This document shows, one piece after another, positions 15,851 through 25,685 of a DNA stretch of 64,000 nt. The notes below the pieces were generated by a model that had not been told where the DNA came from, searched no databases, and saw only the letters and a list, made by a program, of their open reading frames with translations. The stretch lies in the NCBI RefSeq assembly GCF_002196705.1, contig NZ_NADJ01000008.1, positions 26,010 to 90,009 of the forward strand, in the 5' to 3' direction. Both the position numbers and the translations under genes were made by a program. The DNA comes from Desulfosporosinus sp. FKB. GTDB taxonomy: Bacteria; Bacillota; Desulfitobacteriia; Desulfitobacteriales; Desulfitobacteriaceae. Each line of letters opens with the position of its first letter. Within the stretch, counting starts at the first letter, position 1.

Positions 15851-16783
15851 ATGGATCTGAATTATTTAATCGCCATCCTTGCCTCCGGCGTTGTTGCAGG
15901 CACTCCGATTTTATATGCTTCTCTTGGTGAAGTAATCACAGAGCGTGCCGGCATTTTGAATCTGGGGGTTGAAGGCATGATGCTCGTGGGGGCAGTAAGT
16001 GCTTTTTACGTGGGAACGTTTTCCCAGAATAAATGGCTGGGTTTACTGGTAGCTATCGTCGCCGGCGGACTTATGGCCCTAATTCATGCGGTAATAACCA
16101 TTGTTTTTCGGGCCAATCAGGTGGCGAGCGGTTTAGCTTTGACGATTTTTGGCACAGGCTTATCGGCTTACTTAGGTCGTACGTTAGTCGGAATTCCGCC
16201 GACGTCAACGTTTAAAGCTGTTCCTCTTCCGGGTCTCTCTCAAATTCCTATCATCGGCAAAATTCTATTCAATCAGGATCTTATGGTTTACCTGAGCGTG
16301 ATTCTTGTTGTTGTTCTTTGGTTTGTCTTTTATATAACAAAGGCAGGCCTTCTTCTTAGGGCAGCCGGGGAAAATCCGTCGGCTGTTGATGCCTTGGGAC
16401 ACAATATTTTTTTGGTTCGCTATGCTGCAGTCATAGGGGGAGGCATGTTTGCAGGCGCCGGGGGCGCTTATCTATCCTTAGCTTATTCTCCTTCTTGGGT
16501 TGAAAACATGTCGGCAGGCCGTGGCTGGATCGCCGTCGCCCTTGTTATTTTTGCCGTCTGGGATCCTGCTCGCGCTTTGTTGGGAGCCTGGCTGTTTGGG
16601 GTCATTGCTTCACTGGGGTTACATCTTCAGGCTTTAGGCGTGATGATTCCGTCCTATTTTTTGCAAATGCTTCCTTATATTTTTACGTTTATTGTTTTGG
16701 TTATTACAACGAGGGAGACGAAAACCAGGCGTTCAGGAACACCGGCTGCTCTTGGAATTCCATACTCGCGTGAGGAACGTTAG
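15851..16783 (+). CDS. ABC transporter permease, nucleoside (NupQ-like)
   Basis: Second membrane subunit of the importer, 310 residues, strongly hydrophobic with about eight to nine membrane segments. It shows the conserved LGEVITERAGILNLGVEGMM near the N-terminus and AAGENPSAVDALGHNIFLVRYAAV as the coupling region, features of the YufQ/NupQ type. The final 20 residues are basic and cytoplasmic (TRETKTRRSG). It follows its sister permease with a 4-bp gap, and adenine deaminase comes after a 161-nt spacer with two hairpins. Confidence 0.93.
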   Translation: MDLNYLIAILASGVVAGTPILYASLGEVITERAGILNLGVEGMMLVGAVSAFYVGTFSQNKWLGLLVAIVAGGLMALIHAVITIVFRANQVASGLALTIFGTGLSAYLGRTLVGIPPTSTFKAVPLPGLSQIPIIGKILFNQDLMVYLSVILVVVLWFVFYITKAGLLLRAAGENPSAVDALGHNIFLVRYAAVIGGGMFAGAGGAYLSLAYSPSWVENMSAGRGWIAVALVIFAVWDPARALLGAWLFGVIASLGLHLQALGVMIPSYFLQMLPYIFTFIVLVITTRETKTRRSGTPAALGIPYSREER

Positions 16784-16809
16784 TGAACTCGTTCAACTAA
16801 AGCAGAACA

Positions 16810-16912
16810 TCGGGGCTTCGGTGGCGAAAGTGTCCTGTGGACGCTTTCACCAAAAGCGCCTAGCCCATAACATATTTGATTTTAAGGGAGCCAACGCGAA
16901 AAAAGTTGGCTC
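16810..16912 (+). other. Two hairpins between permease and adenine deaminase genes
   Basis: GGTG-n3-AAAGTGTCC and GGACGCTTTCACC (about 16818-16852) form one imperfect hairpin. GAGCCAAC (16888-16895) and GTTGGCTC (16905-16912) form a second, followed by TTACTTTG rather than a clean T-run. The second may act as a partial terminator that lowers ade expression relative to the transporter. Confidence 0.5.
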
Positions 16913-16944
16913 TTACTTTGTATTCTTGCTAAGGGGGGATAGCT

Positions 16945-18705
16945 ATGCGAACTTACGAAGATATTAAAACAGTGCTTGAAGCGGGTTTGAAAATTCAGGA
17001 TTGTGATCTGAAGCTGGAAAATGTTAATCTGGTCAATGTTTATTCCTCACAGATTTATCCCACGAACATATATATTAAGGGAAAACGAATTGTATCTATT
17101 GATCCTCAAGCAAGTTTAACAGCCAAAGAGACTCTCAATTGCCAGGGGATGTATGCCATACCGGGTTTAATTGACGGACATATGCATTTTGAAACTACAT
17201 TGCTCTCACCGGAGTCCCTGGCCGAAGTTCTTGTACCTCAAGGTACGACAACCCTGATGGCTGATCTTATGGAGATTGCCAATGTTGCGGGGATTGAGGG
17301 GGTCAAAGCTTTATTAAATTCGATTGCGAGTCTTCCTTATCGAACCTATATTCAGGTTTCTTCCCGAGTCCCCACAGCGCCGGGCTTAGAGACCACCGGA
17401 GGGGTTTTAGGACTGACCGAAGTCGAAGAATTGTTAAACTGGCGGGAAAGTATTAGCTTAGGCGAACTTGATCCCTCGAAGGTCCTTTTTGTCCAAGATG
17501 AATATCTGCAAAAAATCGCTGCCTCCCTAAGCCGCCGAAAGATTGTTAACGGACATGCTATTGGTCGGTCCGGACAGGAGCTCAATGCCTATGCCAGCGC
17601 GGGTATGTCTGATGACCATGAATGTGTGACGTTCCAACAGCTTTTGGAGAGAGTGCAGTTAGGGATGACGGTGATGATTCGGGAAGGAAGCACGGAACGT
17701 AATGTTGAAGAACTTATTCGCGGGGTTATTAGGCAGGGACTAAGCTCTGAACATTTAATATTCTGCACCGATGACAAGCATGTCATTGATATTCGTAACG
17801 AAGGTCATATTAACTACAATGTTAATAAAGCGATTTCGCTGGGAATGAGACCAATTCAAGCGATCCAAATGGCAACCTTGAATCCAGCAAGGCATTTCCG
17901 CTTAGAGGATGAGATCGGGAGTATTACCCCTGGAAGATTGGCGGATATACTTCTCGTCAAAGAATTGTCGGATATTACTCCCGTCAAGGTAATATATGAA
18001 GGAAACGTTGTTGCTGAGAACGGTCGGCTTGTGAAGGAAAGCAACCAGGGATGTTATCCTGAGTGGATTAAAGAGACTGTTAAACTCCAAAAACCTATTA
18101 CGGAAGATTCCTTTCACATACCTGCCAAAAGGCAAGGACCGAGCACTCGGGTAAACGTGATTCGTATCTATAACGATCAAATTATTAACGAATGGGATTT
18201 TGAGGAATTACCTGTAGTTAAGGGGCAAATTGCCAATAACCCTGATCAAGATGTTTTAAAGCTTGCCATTGTTGAACGCTATGGTAAGACAGGAGGGGTT
18301 GGGATTGGTTTCGTAAAGGGGTTTCGCCTGAAGCGAGGAGCTTTAGCTACCTCCATGTCTCATGACCATCATAATATTGTCTGCGTTGGGACAAATGATA
18401 AGGATATGGCCTGTGCGGTAAACATGATTCACAAGCTGCAAGGCGGGATGGCGGCTGTTAATAATGGTGAGATTATTGGAAAGATGGAATTGCCAATTGG
18501 CGGTTTAATGAGTGAAAAACCGGCTGAAGTTGTGCTCGGAGAGCTCGAAGAGGTAAATAAGGCAGCTCGGCAATTAGGGTGTACCTTGCCCTCACCGTTT
18601 ATGACCTTATGCTTTATTTCCTTACCAACAGTTCCTAAATTAGGCCTGACAGATTTTGGGCTTGTAGATGTGCTCGAACACAAATTAATCGATTTAGAAC
18701 TATAA
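16945..18705 (+). CDS. ade: Adenine deaminase
   Basis: Converts adenine to hypoxanthine plus ammonia in purine salvage, a cytosolic metallo-amidohydrolase. At 586 residues it matches the family. Motifs: AIPGLIDGHMHFETTLLSP (metal-binding HxH), the PTAPGLETTGG block, NGHAIGRSGQELNAY with DDHEC, MIREGS, FCTDDKH, and a C-terminal domain with AVVNNGEIIGKMELPIGGLMS typical of the AdeC group. The start has AAGGGGGG in front. Following the purine-type transporter, it fits a pathway in which imported adenine or adenosine-derived base is used for nitrogen and purines. A strong terminator follows. Confidence 0.95.
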   Translation: MRTYEDIKTVLEAGLKIQDCDLKLENVNLVNVYSSQIYPTNIYIKGKRIVSIDPQASLTAKETLNCQGMYAIPGLIDGHMHFETTLLSPESLAEVLVPQGTTTLMADLMEIANVAGIEGVKALLNSIASLPYRTYIQVSSRVPTAPGLETTGGVLGLTEVEELLNWRESISLGELDPSKVLFVQDEYLQKIAASLSRRKIVNGHAIGRSGQELNAYASAGMSDDHECVTFQQLLERVQLGMTVMIREGSTERNVEELIRGVIRQGLSSEHLIFCTDDKHVIDIRNEGHINYNVNKAISLGMRPIQAIQMATLNPARHFRLEDEIGSITPGRLADILLVKELSDITPVKVIYEGNVVAENGRLVKESNQGCYPEWIKETVKLQKPITEDSFHIPAKRQGPSTRVNVIRIYNDQIINEWDFEELPVVKGQIANNPDQDVLKLAIVERYGKTGGVGIGFVKGFRLKRGALATSMSHDHHNIVCVGTNDKDMACAVNMIHKLQGGMAAVNNGEIIGKMELPIGGLMSEKPAEVVLGELEEVNKAARQLGCTLPSPFMTLCFISLPTVPKLGLTDFGLVDVLEHKLIDLEL

Positions 18706-18774
18706 TCTTAACAGCGGTCTCGAGGATTAAAGAAACTGGTTTAAGGTTAGGTTGAATTAAAGATCCTGAATTGA

Positions 18775-18820
18775 AAGAAAGACAAAAAGCGAGGGGGAAT
18801 TCTCGTTTTTTGTCTTTCTT
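18775..18820 (+). terminator. Rho-independent terminator after ade
   Basis: A 19-bp stem (18775-18793 with 18802-18820, one G-U pair, 8-nt loop), with T-rich sequence inside and after the right arm. The remaining 228 bases to the response regulator gene show no gene; a promoter for that operon must lie there but could not be placed with confidence. Confidence 0.88.
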
Positions 18821-19048
18821 AATCTTTTTGTAACTTTTTTTAAGAACTTTGTAAAAAAGAAAAGGACAAGATAGTGTATTGTATTAATATCCCGATTAAG
18901 ACAAGTTAAGCTCAAGAAATGAAGAAGTTCAACTGATTTCTAAGGTTTGCCCAATAACCCATAAAATGATTACCCTCGGCGGTATAACTTGGTTTACAAT
19001 AAAGGGGCAGGTTTAATACTTAGAAACTCGATGAGATGGAGTGGTCTG

Positions 19049-19747
19049 ATGAAGGAGAAGAAAACAAAAATACTGGTTGTTGAAGATGAAGAATCAATCA
19101 GGCGCTTTATAACTCTGAATTTATTTGCGGCGGGATATCATGTGGAAGAGGCAATAACCGGTGAAGAAGCTCTGTCTATACTTAAGACGTTTTTTCCTGA
19201 TGTTGTCGTACTTGATCTCATGCTGCCCGGTATTAGCGGTCTGGAAGTCTGCCAACAAATTCGTCAATCCATGCCGGAAACCTTAGTTATTATGCTGACA
19301 GCCAAAGGTCAGGATACAGATAAAATCTTAGGTTTGGAACTAGGCGCGGATGATTATATGGTTAAACCATTTAATCCCTTTGAATTAATTGCCCGCATTA
19401 AAGCAGTGCTTCGGCGAAGTATGGGACCAAGAGAGACAAAACAAATCCTCAACTGTGGAGATTTGTGTTTGGATATAACTTCAAACAAATTTTTCAAGCA
19501 GCAGATTGAAATTGAGTTGACTCCGACTGAATTTGCTTTATTAAAAATATTTATGGAAAACCCAGAAAAGGCACTTAAACGAAATGAGATGCTTAATGCT
19601 GTCTGGGGAGAAGATTACTTTGGCGATACCAAAACACTGGATGTGCATATCAGGCGCTTACGGGAGAAAATTGAGGATAACCCATCACAACCTAACTATA
19701 TTAAGACAGTTTGGGGTTCAGGGTATCGCTGGCAGCAGGAGTCTTAA
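19049..19747 (+). CDS. OmpR/PhoB-family response regulator
   Basis: DNA-binding regulator of a two-component system, 232 residues. The receiver domain starts at KILVVEDEESI (acidic pocket EDE), has phospho-acceptor Asp in VVVLDLMLPG and conserved Lys in DYMVKPFNP. A winged-helix output domain covers about 130-230 (IELTPTEFALLKIF, TLDVHIRRLREKIE, WGSGYRW). The ATG at 19049 has GGAGTGG just upstream; a TTG at 18989 would add 20 unconserved residues. One base separates its stop from the kinase start. Confidence 0.94.
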   Translation: MKEKKTKILVVEDEESIRRFITLNLFAAGYHVEEAITGEEALSILKTFFPDVVVLDLMLPGISGLEVCQQIRQSMPETLVIMLTAKGQDTDKILGLELGADDYMVKPFNPFELIARIKAVLRRSMGPRETKQILNCGDLCLDITSNKFFKQQIEIELTPTEFALLKIFMENPEKALKRNEMLNAVWGEDYFGDTKTLDVHIRRLREKIEDNPSQPNYIKTVWGSGYRWQQES

Positions 19748-19748
19748 G

Positions 19749-21143
19749 ATGAGAGGTATAAGAGCAAGGCTTACGGCCAATTTCATGATTGTTATTATTA
19801 TCACGGTCACAATTTTGGAACTGCTTCTTATTTACACTGTCCGGCGCAATTATTATGGCAGTTTAGAAGGAAGTCTCACCAATCAGATAAAAATTTCGGC
19901 TGATTTATATGCCAAATATTTTTCGGATACTTCGCTCAAGGAAAATGTTCTTTACAACGTTGATGCTTTTTGGAACCAAAGTAATGCAGAAGTGGAGATC
20001 GTTGACAAGGACGGAAACATTGTCATGGACTCACAAGGGACGATTCCTTCTGAGAAAGTTGCCTATGACGATATAAAGGATGCCCTAACAGGTAAGACGG
20101 GAAAATGGATTGGGACCCTTAGCGGTCAAAAGGTTATGGCTGTCTCTTATCCTTTAAAAGCTAAAGATCAGATCGTTGGTGCCCTGCGCTTTATCACCTC
20201 CTTAAGTGCTGTCGATGAAGATATTCAAAATACAGCCGTTATTTTTATTGCCATTGGTGTCGCAGTCGTCGTTATTGTCGGATTAATCAGTATCTTCCTG
20301 GCAAATACAATAATTGTTCCTTTGCAGGAAGTGACTGAAGCAGCTCAAGAGATGGCCGCCGGAAACTTTCAAGCCCGCAGTAAAAATACCCATCAAGATG
20401 AAATCGGCAAGCTTTCCAATACACTAAACTATATGGCTGATGAAATCGTCAAGAAAGAACAACTGAAAAATGACTTTATTTCTTCGGTGTCTCATGAACT
20501 TCGTACACCTCTAACTTCAATTATGGGCTGGGCTATAACGCTTCAAAATGAACAATTTCAGCATAAAGATATGCTCAATGACGGGCTCGGCATCATTGCT
20601 AAAGAGAGTGAACGCTTAACTCATATGGTAGAAGAACTTTTGGATTTTTCTAAGTTTATTTCCGGCAGAATTAAGCTCCAAAATGAAGAAATAAACTTAG
20701 AAAATCTTATGGAATATATTCACAAACAATTAACGCCCAGGGCAGTCCGGGAAAATGTAAATTTTAACCTCGAATATCCGGAAAATTTACCAATGATCAT
20801 GTCCGATGCTAATCGTTTGAAACAGTTGTTCATTAATGTTTTAGATAATGCCTTTAATTTTACGTCTCCTGGCGGGTGGATTACCTTTCAGGCAAAGTTT
20901 CAGGAAGACGTGCTTATGATTATAATTTCTGATAATGGATGTGGAATTAGGGCGGATGAATTGCCCATGGTCAAAGAAAAATTTTACAAAGGGAAAAGCT
21001 CACACTCTAAAAATGGGATCGGTTTGTCAATATGCGAGGAGATTGTCACTTTAATTGGTGGCAAATTAGAAATTAAGAGCGTGTTAGATCAAGGAACAAA
21101 TGTCACGATTACCCTGCCTAAAGGGGTGATTCTTGATGACTAG
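19749..21143 (+). CDS. Membrane sensor histidine kinase with HAMP domain
   Basis: Partner kinase of the preceding regulator. The 464 residues comprise a first membrane helix (about 10-32), an external sensor domain of about 130 residues (ADLYAKYFSD..., cache-like impression), a second helix (TAVIFIAIGVAVVVIVGLIS), HAMP, HisKA with SVSHELRTPLTSI, and HATPase with NVLDNAFNFTS, ISDNGCGI and GIGLSICEEI. AGGAG before the ATG at 19749 lies in the end of the regulator gene. The layout resembles PhoR/WalK-type kinases; signal unknown. Its last codons overlap the lipoprotein gene by 8 bp, so the three products are probably made together. Confidence 0.93.
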   Translation: MRGIRARLTANFMIVIIITVTILELLLIYTVRRNYYGSLEGSLTNQIKISADLYAKYFSDTSLKENVLYNVDAFWNQSNAEVEIVDKDGNIVMDSQGTIPSEKVAYDDIKDALTGKTGKWIGTLSGQKVMAVSYPLKAKDQIVGALRFITSLSAVDEDIQNTAVIFIAIGVAVVVIVGLISIFLANTIIVPLQEVTEAAQEMAAGNFQARSKNTHQDEIGKLSNTLNYMADEIVKKEQLKNDFISSVSHELRTPLTSIMGWAITLQNEQFQHKDMLNDGLGIIAKESERLTHMVEELLDFSKFISGRIKLQNEEINLENLMEYIHKQLTPRAVRENVNFNLEYPENLPMIMSDANRLKQLFINVLDNAFNFTSPGGWITFQAKFQEDVLMIIISDNGCGIRADELPMVKEKFYKGKSSHSKNGIGLSICEEIVTLIGGKLEIKSVLDQGTNVTITLPKGVILDD

Positions 21144-22602
21144 GATTGTCAGACTTTTGATCATGATGCTTATCATTTTTTTGCTTGGCGGATGTACTAA
21201 ACTTTCCTGGACTACTGCGGGGAAAATTATTCCGCCAAACAGCAATGTCTGCCCTTTGGAAGGAAAATGGGTTGTGATTCAGGACTTGAGTGCCAGCAGA
21301 CACGGCGGAGATAATGATCAAATATGGATTGGAGATAGTGCCCAGTTCACCCGGGGAGCAGCTATGCTCGGAAATTATGTCTGGAACCAGCCCTCTTATA
21401 AAATAAAAAAGGTCAATTCCACGGATTATTTAATGACAAAATACTTGATGCTTTCAAGTAGTTTAGTGCCGAATAATACGGTAATTGAAGTAACCACCGT
21501 ATCAACTTCTGAAAACTTTTTGGGTGAATTTATCAGGGTTGATGATTTCAAGCTTATCGCCTTCGCCGAGAACAAGGTATTGCTGCTGAAAAAGGTATCG
21601 GATCAAGTGGACAGTTCCTTAGCTGCTGCCAATCCTAATGAAGCAACTATAAGTCAAAAAGGCAGGCCCGCAACGTCAGGTGTTTTGCTGGGGTTAAAAA
21701 TTCCTGAAAATGATGGTCATGCCTATCAGACGCTTTGGATAGCAGCAAACAATGGAAAACTTCACCCGATATTAACGGAGAAAGATATATTTTTTCCGCG
21801 AAGCAGTGGATTTTGGTTTCTGCAAGTCCAGAATGTGTCGGACGGAGCTATAAAAGAGGATGAATTATCAGCGCGTGACGTTTCGACTAAAATTTCAGGA
21901 CTTGAAACAAAAGCGATGAAGATTACTCAACATGATATTCCAGAGACGATACACCAAAAAATTATAGATTATGTTGGTAATGATTATGTAGCCATTGAAA
22001 ACAAAGTTGATGGCGTCAATCAATTGCAGGTATTACCTGTTGACAAAATCTCAGCCCAAGAAGGAGTTAAGATATCTGACTTACTGGAAAATGGAGGATC
22101 TGTCGTTTATAACAATGCCAGGGATCAAGCTATTCAATCTCTAAGAAGTAAAGGAATTTTAGCGACGGATAATGATGAAAGTGAGGAGAATTTTGGGCTT
22201 ACTCGTAAAAATGGACATTGGTATCTGCAGGGGAGAATTAACTATCAAGACGAGAATATCCCTCGCTATCTGGACTATAATGTCAATTTAATTCCTCCTG
22301 CCAAAATGGTTTCTTATGACACACTGTGTCTTAGCTGGCAAAATATCAAAGACCGAGTTCCTGATGCTATGGATGCATTCACTTCACCTAATCGAGATAT
22401 CGCTATAATTACGACCAAAACTAAGCTCTATGTTTACGGAATTACTAATGCTGAGTTAGGCAGCGAACCTTTGACGAAAATAAATTTGAAAGAAGGGGAG
22501 GCGGTTGTTATGGCTGAATGGGCTACGGGATCTTATGTTGAAAATTGGGAGAAAGCTTTCGCGGCAAATGGTGCACAGAAGTATGATCTGACATCACCGT
22601 AA
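21136..22602 (+). CDS. Hypothetical lipoprotein, third gene of the two-component operon
   Basis: A 488-residue exported lipoprotein of unknown function. The signal is short (about 22 residues) with lipobox LLGGC. The rest is hydrophilic with beta-rich periodicity; phrases such as LLGLKIPENDGHAYQTLWIAANNGKLHPI and MDAFTSPNRDIAIITTKTKLYVYGI suggest a propeller or sandwich-like extracellular domain, but I recognise no family. ATG at 21136 (or TTG at 21133) lies in the kinase stop region, after AAGGGGTG, so translation is coupled. By position it could modulate the kinase, as lipoproteins or membrane proteins encoded beside WalK or PhoR-type kinases do; that is inference. Confidence 0.8.
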   Translation: MTRIVRLLIMMLIIFLLGGCTKLSWTTAGKIIPPNSNVCPLEGKWVVIQDLSASRHGGDNDQIWIGDSAQFTRGAAMLGNYVWNQPSYKIKKVNSTDYLMTKYLMLSSSLVPNNTVIEVTTVSTSENFLGEFIRVDDFKLIAFAENKVLLLKKVSDQVDSSLAAANPNEATISQKGRPATSGVLLGLKIPENDGHAYQTLWIAANNGKLHPILTEKDIFFPRSSGFWFLQVQNVSDGAIKEDELSARDVSTKISGLETKAMKITQHDIPETIHQKIIDYVGNDYVAIENKVDGVNQLQVLPVDKISAQEGVKISDLLENGGSVVYNNARDQAIQSLRSKGILATDNDESEENFGLTRKNGHWYLQGRINYQDENIPRYLDYNVNLIPPAKMVSYDTLCLSWQNIKDRVPDAMDAFTSPNRDIAIITTKTKLYVYGITNAELGSEPLTKINLKEGEAVVMAEWATGSYVENWEKAFAANGAQKYDLTSP

Positions 22603-22659
22603 CGGAGCAAAAGGGAATACTGATAAGTTGTTAACTATATAATAGAAAGGTTGACCACT

Positions 22660-22761
22660 ATGAGTTTTGATTTTTTTCTTACAGCTTCTGTATTTTCTAT
22701 TTTAGGTTATAGTTTGTGCTATATTACTATGGCTCATAATAAGGAAATCAATAAAGAATAG
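22660..22761 (+). CDS. Small membrane protein, 33 aa
   Basis: An ORF of 33 codons with ATG at 22660 and AAAGG upstream at 9-nt spacing. The peptide starts MSFDFFLTASVFSILGYSLC, continues as one hydrophobic helix to about residue 25 and ends with a charged tail (HNKEINKE). This is the form of a single-pass small membrane protein. It lies 57 bases after the lipoprotein gene and may belong to the same transcript. No family was recognised. Confidence 0.5.
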   Translation: MSFDFFLTASVFSILGYSLCYITMAHNKEINKE

Positions 22762-22787
22762 GGGCTCTCTAATTATCGAAGGATTGT

Positions 22788-23039
22788 CCACTCCCACTCG
22801 CTTGCGCGGAGCTTCGTTTCTTCCATATAATTTTTTCACGCTTCGTCTTATAACAACCTACTTTAGAAGTTTACAGTTTAACAGGATAGACAATTAAATA
22901 AAGTTAAATAAAGTAAGCAGCAATTAATTTATTAAAAAAGCAGGCCTTTATCAGTATGGTAATGATAATGCCTGCCTTTCCTATTATTTGTAAACGTTTT
23001 ATTCAATTGTAAGACTCTCGCTTCTACAAGTGGGAGTGG
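22788..23039. repeat. Inverted repeat flanking a 230-bp gene-free stretch
   Basis: CCACTCCCACT (22788-22798) is the exact reverse complement of AGTGGGAGTGG (23029-23039). The right copy is also part of a local imperfect hairpin (CTCTCGCTTCTACAAGTGGGAG), of the kind found at the ends of IS200/IS605-type elements. The enclosed bases hold a terminator but no gene. Confidence 0.35.
22933..22980 (-). terminator. Terminator for the abl/usp operon
   Basis: GCAGGC (22940-22945) pairs with GCCTGC (22970-22975) around an inner TTATC/GATAA helix. On the minus strand it is followed by TTTTTTAAT. It lies about 75 bases beyond the universal stress protein gene. Confidence 0.75.
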
Positions 23040-23053
23040 TTATCTGAATGAGT

Positions 23054-23476
23054 TTACTTGACAATTAGAACGGGACATGGAGCATATTTTAAGACTGTTT
23101 GCTGGGTATTGTCCTGCAATATACTAGATAATATTCCAAAGTTTTTAATGCCCAGGACTATTAGATTGACTTTTTCTTCTTTCGCAATTGCTGGTATCAA
23201 GAGTGCTGAATTACCGGTTGCAGTTCTTTGACAAACAGAAGCAGGATTGATGTCCAGCTCCTGCAATAAGTTATTTAAAATGTCTTCCCCTTCGAGTTTT
23301 GATAAAGAGACGCACTTACCCTCAGGGCCTAGAGCGCCATAATAAAATAAGATGATCTGTTGAACATAAAGAACGGTTAACTTGGAGCCTGTGCTTCGGG
23401 CCAATTGAAAAGCATGATGCAAGGCACGTTTAGAAACTGAAGAAGTATCGACAGAGACCAGAATTTTGTTATACAT
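23054..23476 (-). CDS. Universal stress protein (UspA family)
   Basis: A 140-residue single-domain Usp. It begins MYNKILVSVDTSSVSKRALH, as usual for the family, and ends with VLKYAPCPVLIVK. The ATP-binding signature G-x2-G-x9-G-(S/T) is not intact (GIKNFGILSSILQDNTQQ), so it may belong to the non-ATP-binding branch. ATG at 23476 has AGGGGA 7 nt upstream; the longer TTG version is unlikely. It lies 11 bp after ablB, so it is probably the third gene of the osmolyte operon and made under the same stress. Confidence 0.88.
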   Translation of the reverse strand: MYNKILVSVDTSSVSKRALHHAFQLARSTGSKLTVLYVQQIILFYYGALGPEGKCVSLSKLEGEDILNNLLQELDINPASVCQRTATGNSALLIPAIAKEEKVNLIVLGIKNFGILSSILQDNTQQTVLKYAPCPVLIVK

Positions 23477-23487
23477 AATGAATTCCC

Positions 23488-24312
23488 CTAGCGAACCCAA
23501 AGGTTCATATCTTCAAAAGAACCCGCGATATGGCAATTGTTTATTAAGCGGCCTTGAAATTTGTAGCCAAGCTTATGGAATACTCTGTTCATGCCGTAAG
23601 ATTGAGCGCGAGCCAGGGTATAGAGAGTTAAATTACTGTAAGCTTTAAGTTCTTGTTCTAAAAGGCCAAGACATGATTCGGAGAGTGAACGTCCTCTGTA
23701 TTCTTTTAGGGTGGCACAATCTGTCATTTCGCAACGATTTAGAACGTGATCAGGGTAAGTAGCTGCAACAGCAACTAAACAATTCCGGGATATGGCACCA
23801 GCAAAAATATTACCTTTTTGAATCAATGAGCGGATATATTGAGGATTGTCCACCGGCGAGGGGTAGGTAGTAAACACTCGAGTTAATAGTTCTGATATTT
23901 CTTCGGCAAAAGACTCGTCCAGTAATTTTAACTCTACCTCGGAAGGTGTTTGTGGTAATTTACTAATTGGTTTCAGTCTAATAGTATTTAGTATCTCATT
24001 TTCTAAGTGGCTGTTAGTTGAATGGCCACGAACATTATTAACATAGTAGGCAAGGCTTATACTGAATTTTTTCTCCTCACCTAAGAGACTTCCTTCTAAG
24101 CGGAAACCACCGCGTAAAAATTCCGAAACATCTCTTGGCGATGCCCATAGCCATATCTTTTCCAAGTTCTTTTTAGCAGCTAAATCAATTAGGTGCCGGC
24201 CAAATGAAGAAGGTTTAGTATTTGGAGCATAGTTATTTACAATTAGTCGACTATTCCGTTTATCGAAAATTATGCTTTTTGAAAGACTTGGCAAATTTGT
24301 CGTCTTAAGCAT
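23488..24312 (-). CDS. ablB: Beta-lysine N6-acetyltransferase
   Basis: Acetylates beta-lysine with acetyl-CoA to give N6-acetyl-beta-lysine, a compatible solute. The 274 residues end in a GNAT domain (about 135-260), with [33 protein letters not shown] as the acetyl-CoA-binding region and [25 protein letters not shown] near the end. The N-terminal half is typical of AblB. It overlaps ablA by 8 bp, and the pairing with lysine 2,3-aminomutase makes the assignment firm. Confidence 0.92.
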   Translation of the reverse strand: MLKTTNLPSLSKSIIFDKRNSRLIVNNYAPNTKPSSFGRHLIDLAAKKNLEKIWLWASPRDVSEFLRGGFRLEGSLLGEEKKFSISLAYYVNNVRGHSTNSHLENEILNTIRLKPISKLPQTPSEVELKLLDESFAEEISELLTRVFTTYPSPVDNPQYIRSLIQKGNIFAGAISRNCLVAVAATYPDHVLNRCEMTDCATLKEYRGRSLSESCLGLLEQELKAYSNLTLYTLARAQSYGMNRVFHKLGYKFQGRLINNCHIAGSFEDMNLWVR

Positions 24313-25588
24313 CTATCTCACCCCTGCAGGCTAAAGAAACTTTCTTTCGTCTTTTTAATCTCAAATTTTCTTGAGGTGTCAGGCTTATTAGTTCGCCTCT
24401 TAGTAACTTTCCAAGGCCAATTTGGCGAGAATTTGCGAGTGGACAGATATCTTCACAGTTTCCGCAACGACTTTCATTTCGTGTGGGTTCCTGATATACG
24501 GTAATGACTCCTTCATAATTTCTTAGAATGATTTTGTCGTTAGATTGAGAAATTAGATAGTTTGGCTGCAGGGGGATTTTTCCACCGCCGCCTGGGGCGT
24601 CAACAACAAAGGTAGGAACTGCGAAACCTGAAGTATGCCCTCTTAGCATTTCAATAATTTCTATACCGGTACTTACAGAGGTTCTAAAATGTTCAATACC
24701 ATTAGATAAATCGCATTGGTAAAGATAGTAAGGCCTTACCCTGTTTTTCACAAGTTCATGGACCAGTTTCTTCATAATAGCAGGACAATCGTTAATGCCT
24801 TTAAGTAAGACCGATTGGTTTCCAAGCGGTATACCGGCATTGGCTAACTTGCTCAAGGCGCTGCATGCTTCAGTAGTAAGTTCTTTAGGATGATTGAAAT
24901 GAGTGTTAATCCAGATGGGGTGGTATTTCTGTAATACCTCAATAAGGTGATCGGTAATTCGCATGGGAAGAACAACAGGCGTTCTTGTGCCAATACGAAT
25001 AATTTCTACGTGCGGGATGGAACGCAGATTAGAAAGGATAAATTCTATACGTTCATCGGAAAGCGTGAAAGGGTCTCCGCCAGATATTAATACATCTCGT
25101 ATTTGTGGGTTGGAGCGAATATACTCAACAGCGAGTTTGAAACGATTCAGGGGCAAGGCATGATCAGTTTGACCAGCCATTCTCCTTCTAGTGCAATGAC
25201 GGCAATACATGGAGCATTGATCTGTTACAAGAAGCAGAACACGGTCAGGATAGCGGTGTGTAAGCCCGGGTACTGGTGAATCAGCCTCTTCATGAAGAGG
25301 ATCGGTTAAATCGCAAGGAGATTTTTGTAATTCATGAACTGTGGGAATCGACTGTTTTTTAATCGGACATTCCGGGTCCTGAAAATCTATTAAGGAAAAA
25401 TAGTAGGGTGTTATTGCCATACGGAAATTCTTCAAGCAACGTCTAATGTGCTCAATTTCCTCGGGGAGCAGAGATATATAATTCAGTAATTCCTCGTGTG
25501 TTGTAATTCTATTGGACATCTGCCAATGCCAATCATTCCATTGTTCCTGACTGATATTGGGAAATAACAGTTCTTTCTTCAATGCCAT
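24305..25588 (-). CDS. ablA: L-lysine 2,3-aminomutase
   Basis: A radical SAM, PLP-dependent enzyme that turns lysine into beta-lysine, first step of N6-acetyl-beta-lysine synthesis. The radical SAM motif CSMYCRHC is at about residue 127, and further blocks are [31 protein letters not shown] and a PLP-lysine region [15 protein letters not shown]. The 427 residues match the KamA/AblA family. A C-terminal CGNCEDICP provides extra cysteines, possibly for zinc. AAGGAGG is very close to the ATG at 25588, and a TTG two codons later has better spacing, so the exact start is uncertain. Lysine fermentation is the alternative use of KamA, but ablB next door favours the osmolyte. Confidence 0.94.
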   Translation of the reverse strand: MALKKELLFPNISQEQWNDWHWQMSNRITTHEELLNYISLLPEEIEHIRRCLKNFRMAITPYYFSLIDFQDPECPIKKQSIPTVHELQKSPCDLTDPLHEEADSPVPGLTHRYPDRVLLLVTDQCSMYCRHCTRRRMAGQTDHALPLNRFKLAVEYIRSNPQIRDVLISGGDPFTLSDERIEFILSNLRSIPHVEIIRIGTRTPVVLPMRITDHLIEVLQKYHPIWINTHFNHPKELTTEACSALSKLANAGIPLGNQSVLLKGINDCPAIMKKLVHELVKNRVRPYYLYQCDLSNGIEHFRTSVSTGIEIIEMLRGHTSGFAVPTFVVDAPGGGGKIPLQPNYLISQSNDKIILRNYEGVITVYQEPTRNESRCGNCEDICPLANSRQIGLGKLLRGELISLTPQENLRLKRRKKVSLACRGEIDA

Positions 25589-25685
25589 TCCTCCTTAGAA
25601 ATTTTTTTACCGTAGGATTTAAAAACATAAGCAGATAATTTTATGAAAGAAGGAAAATATATTCCAACAAACAACTCTTTATATA

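Noticed and set aside
22638-22643. TATAAT as promoter of the 33-aa ORF
   Set aside because: Transcription would start after or within the ribosome binding site, so it cannot serve that ORF well.
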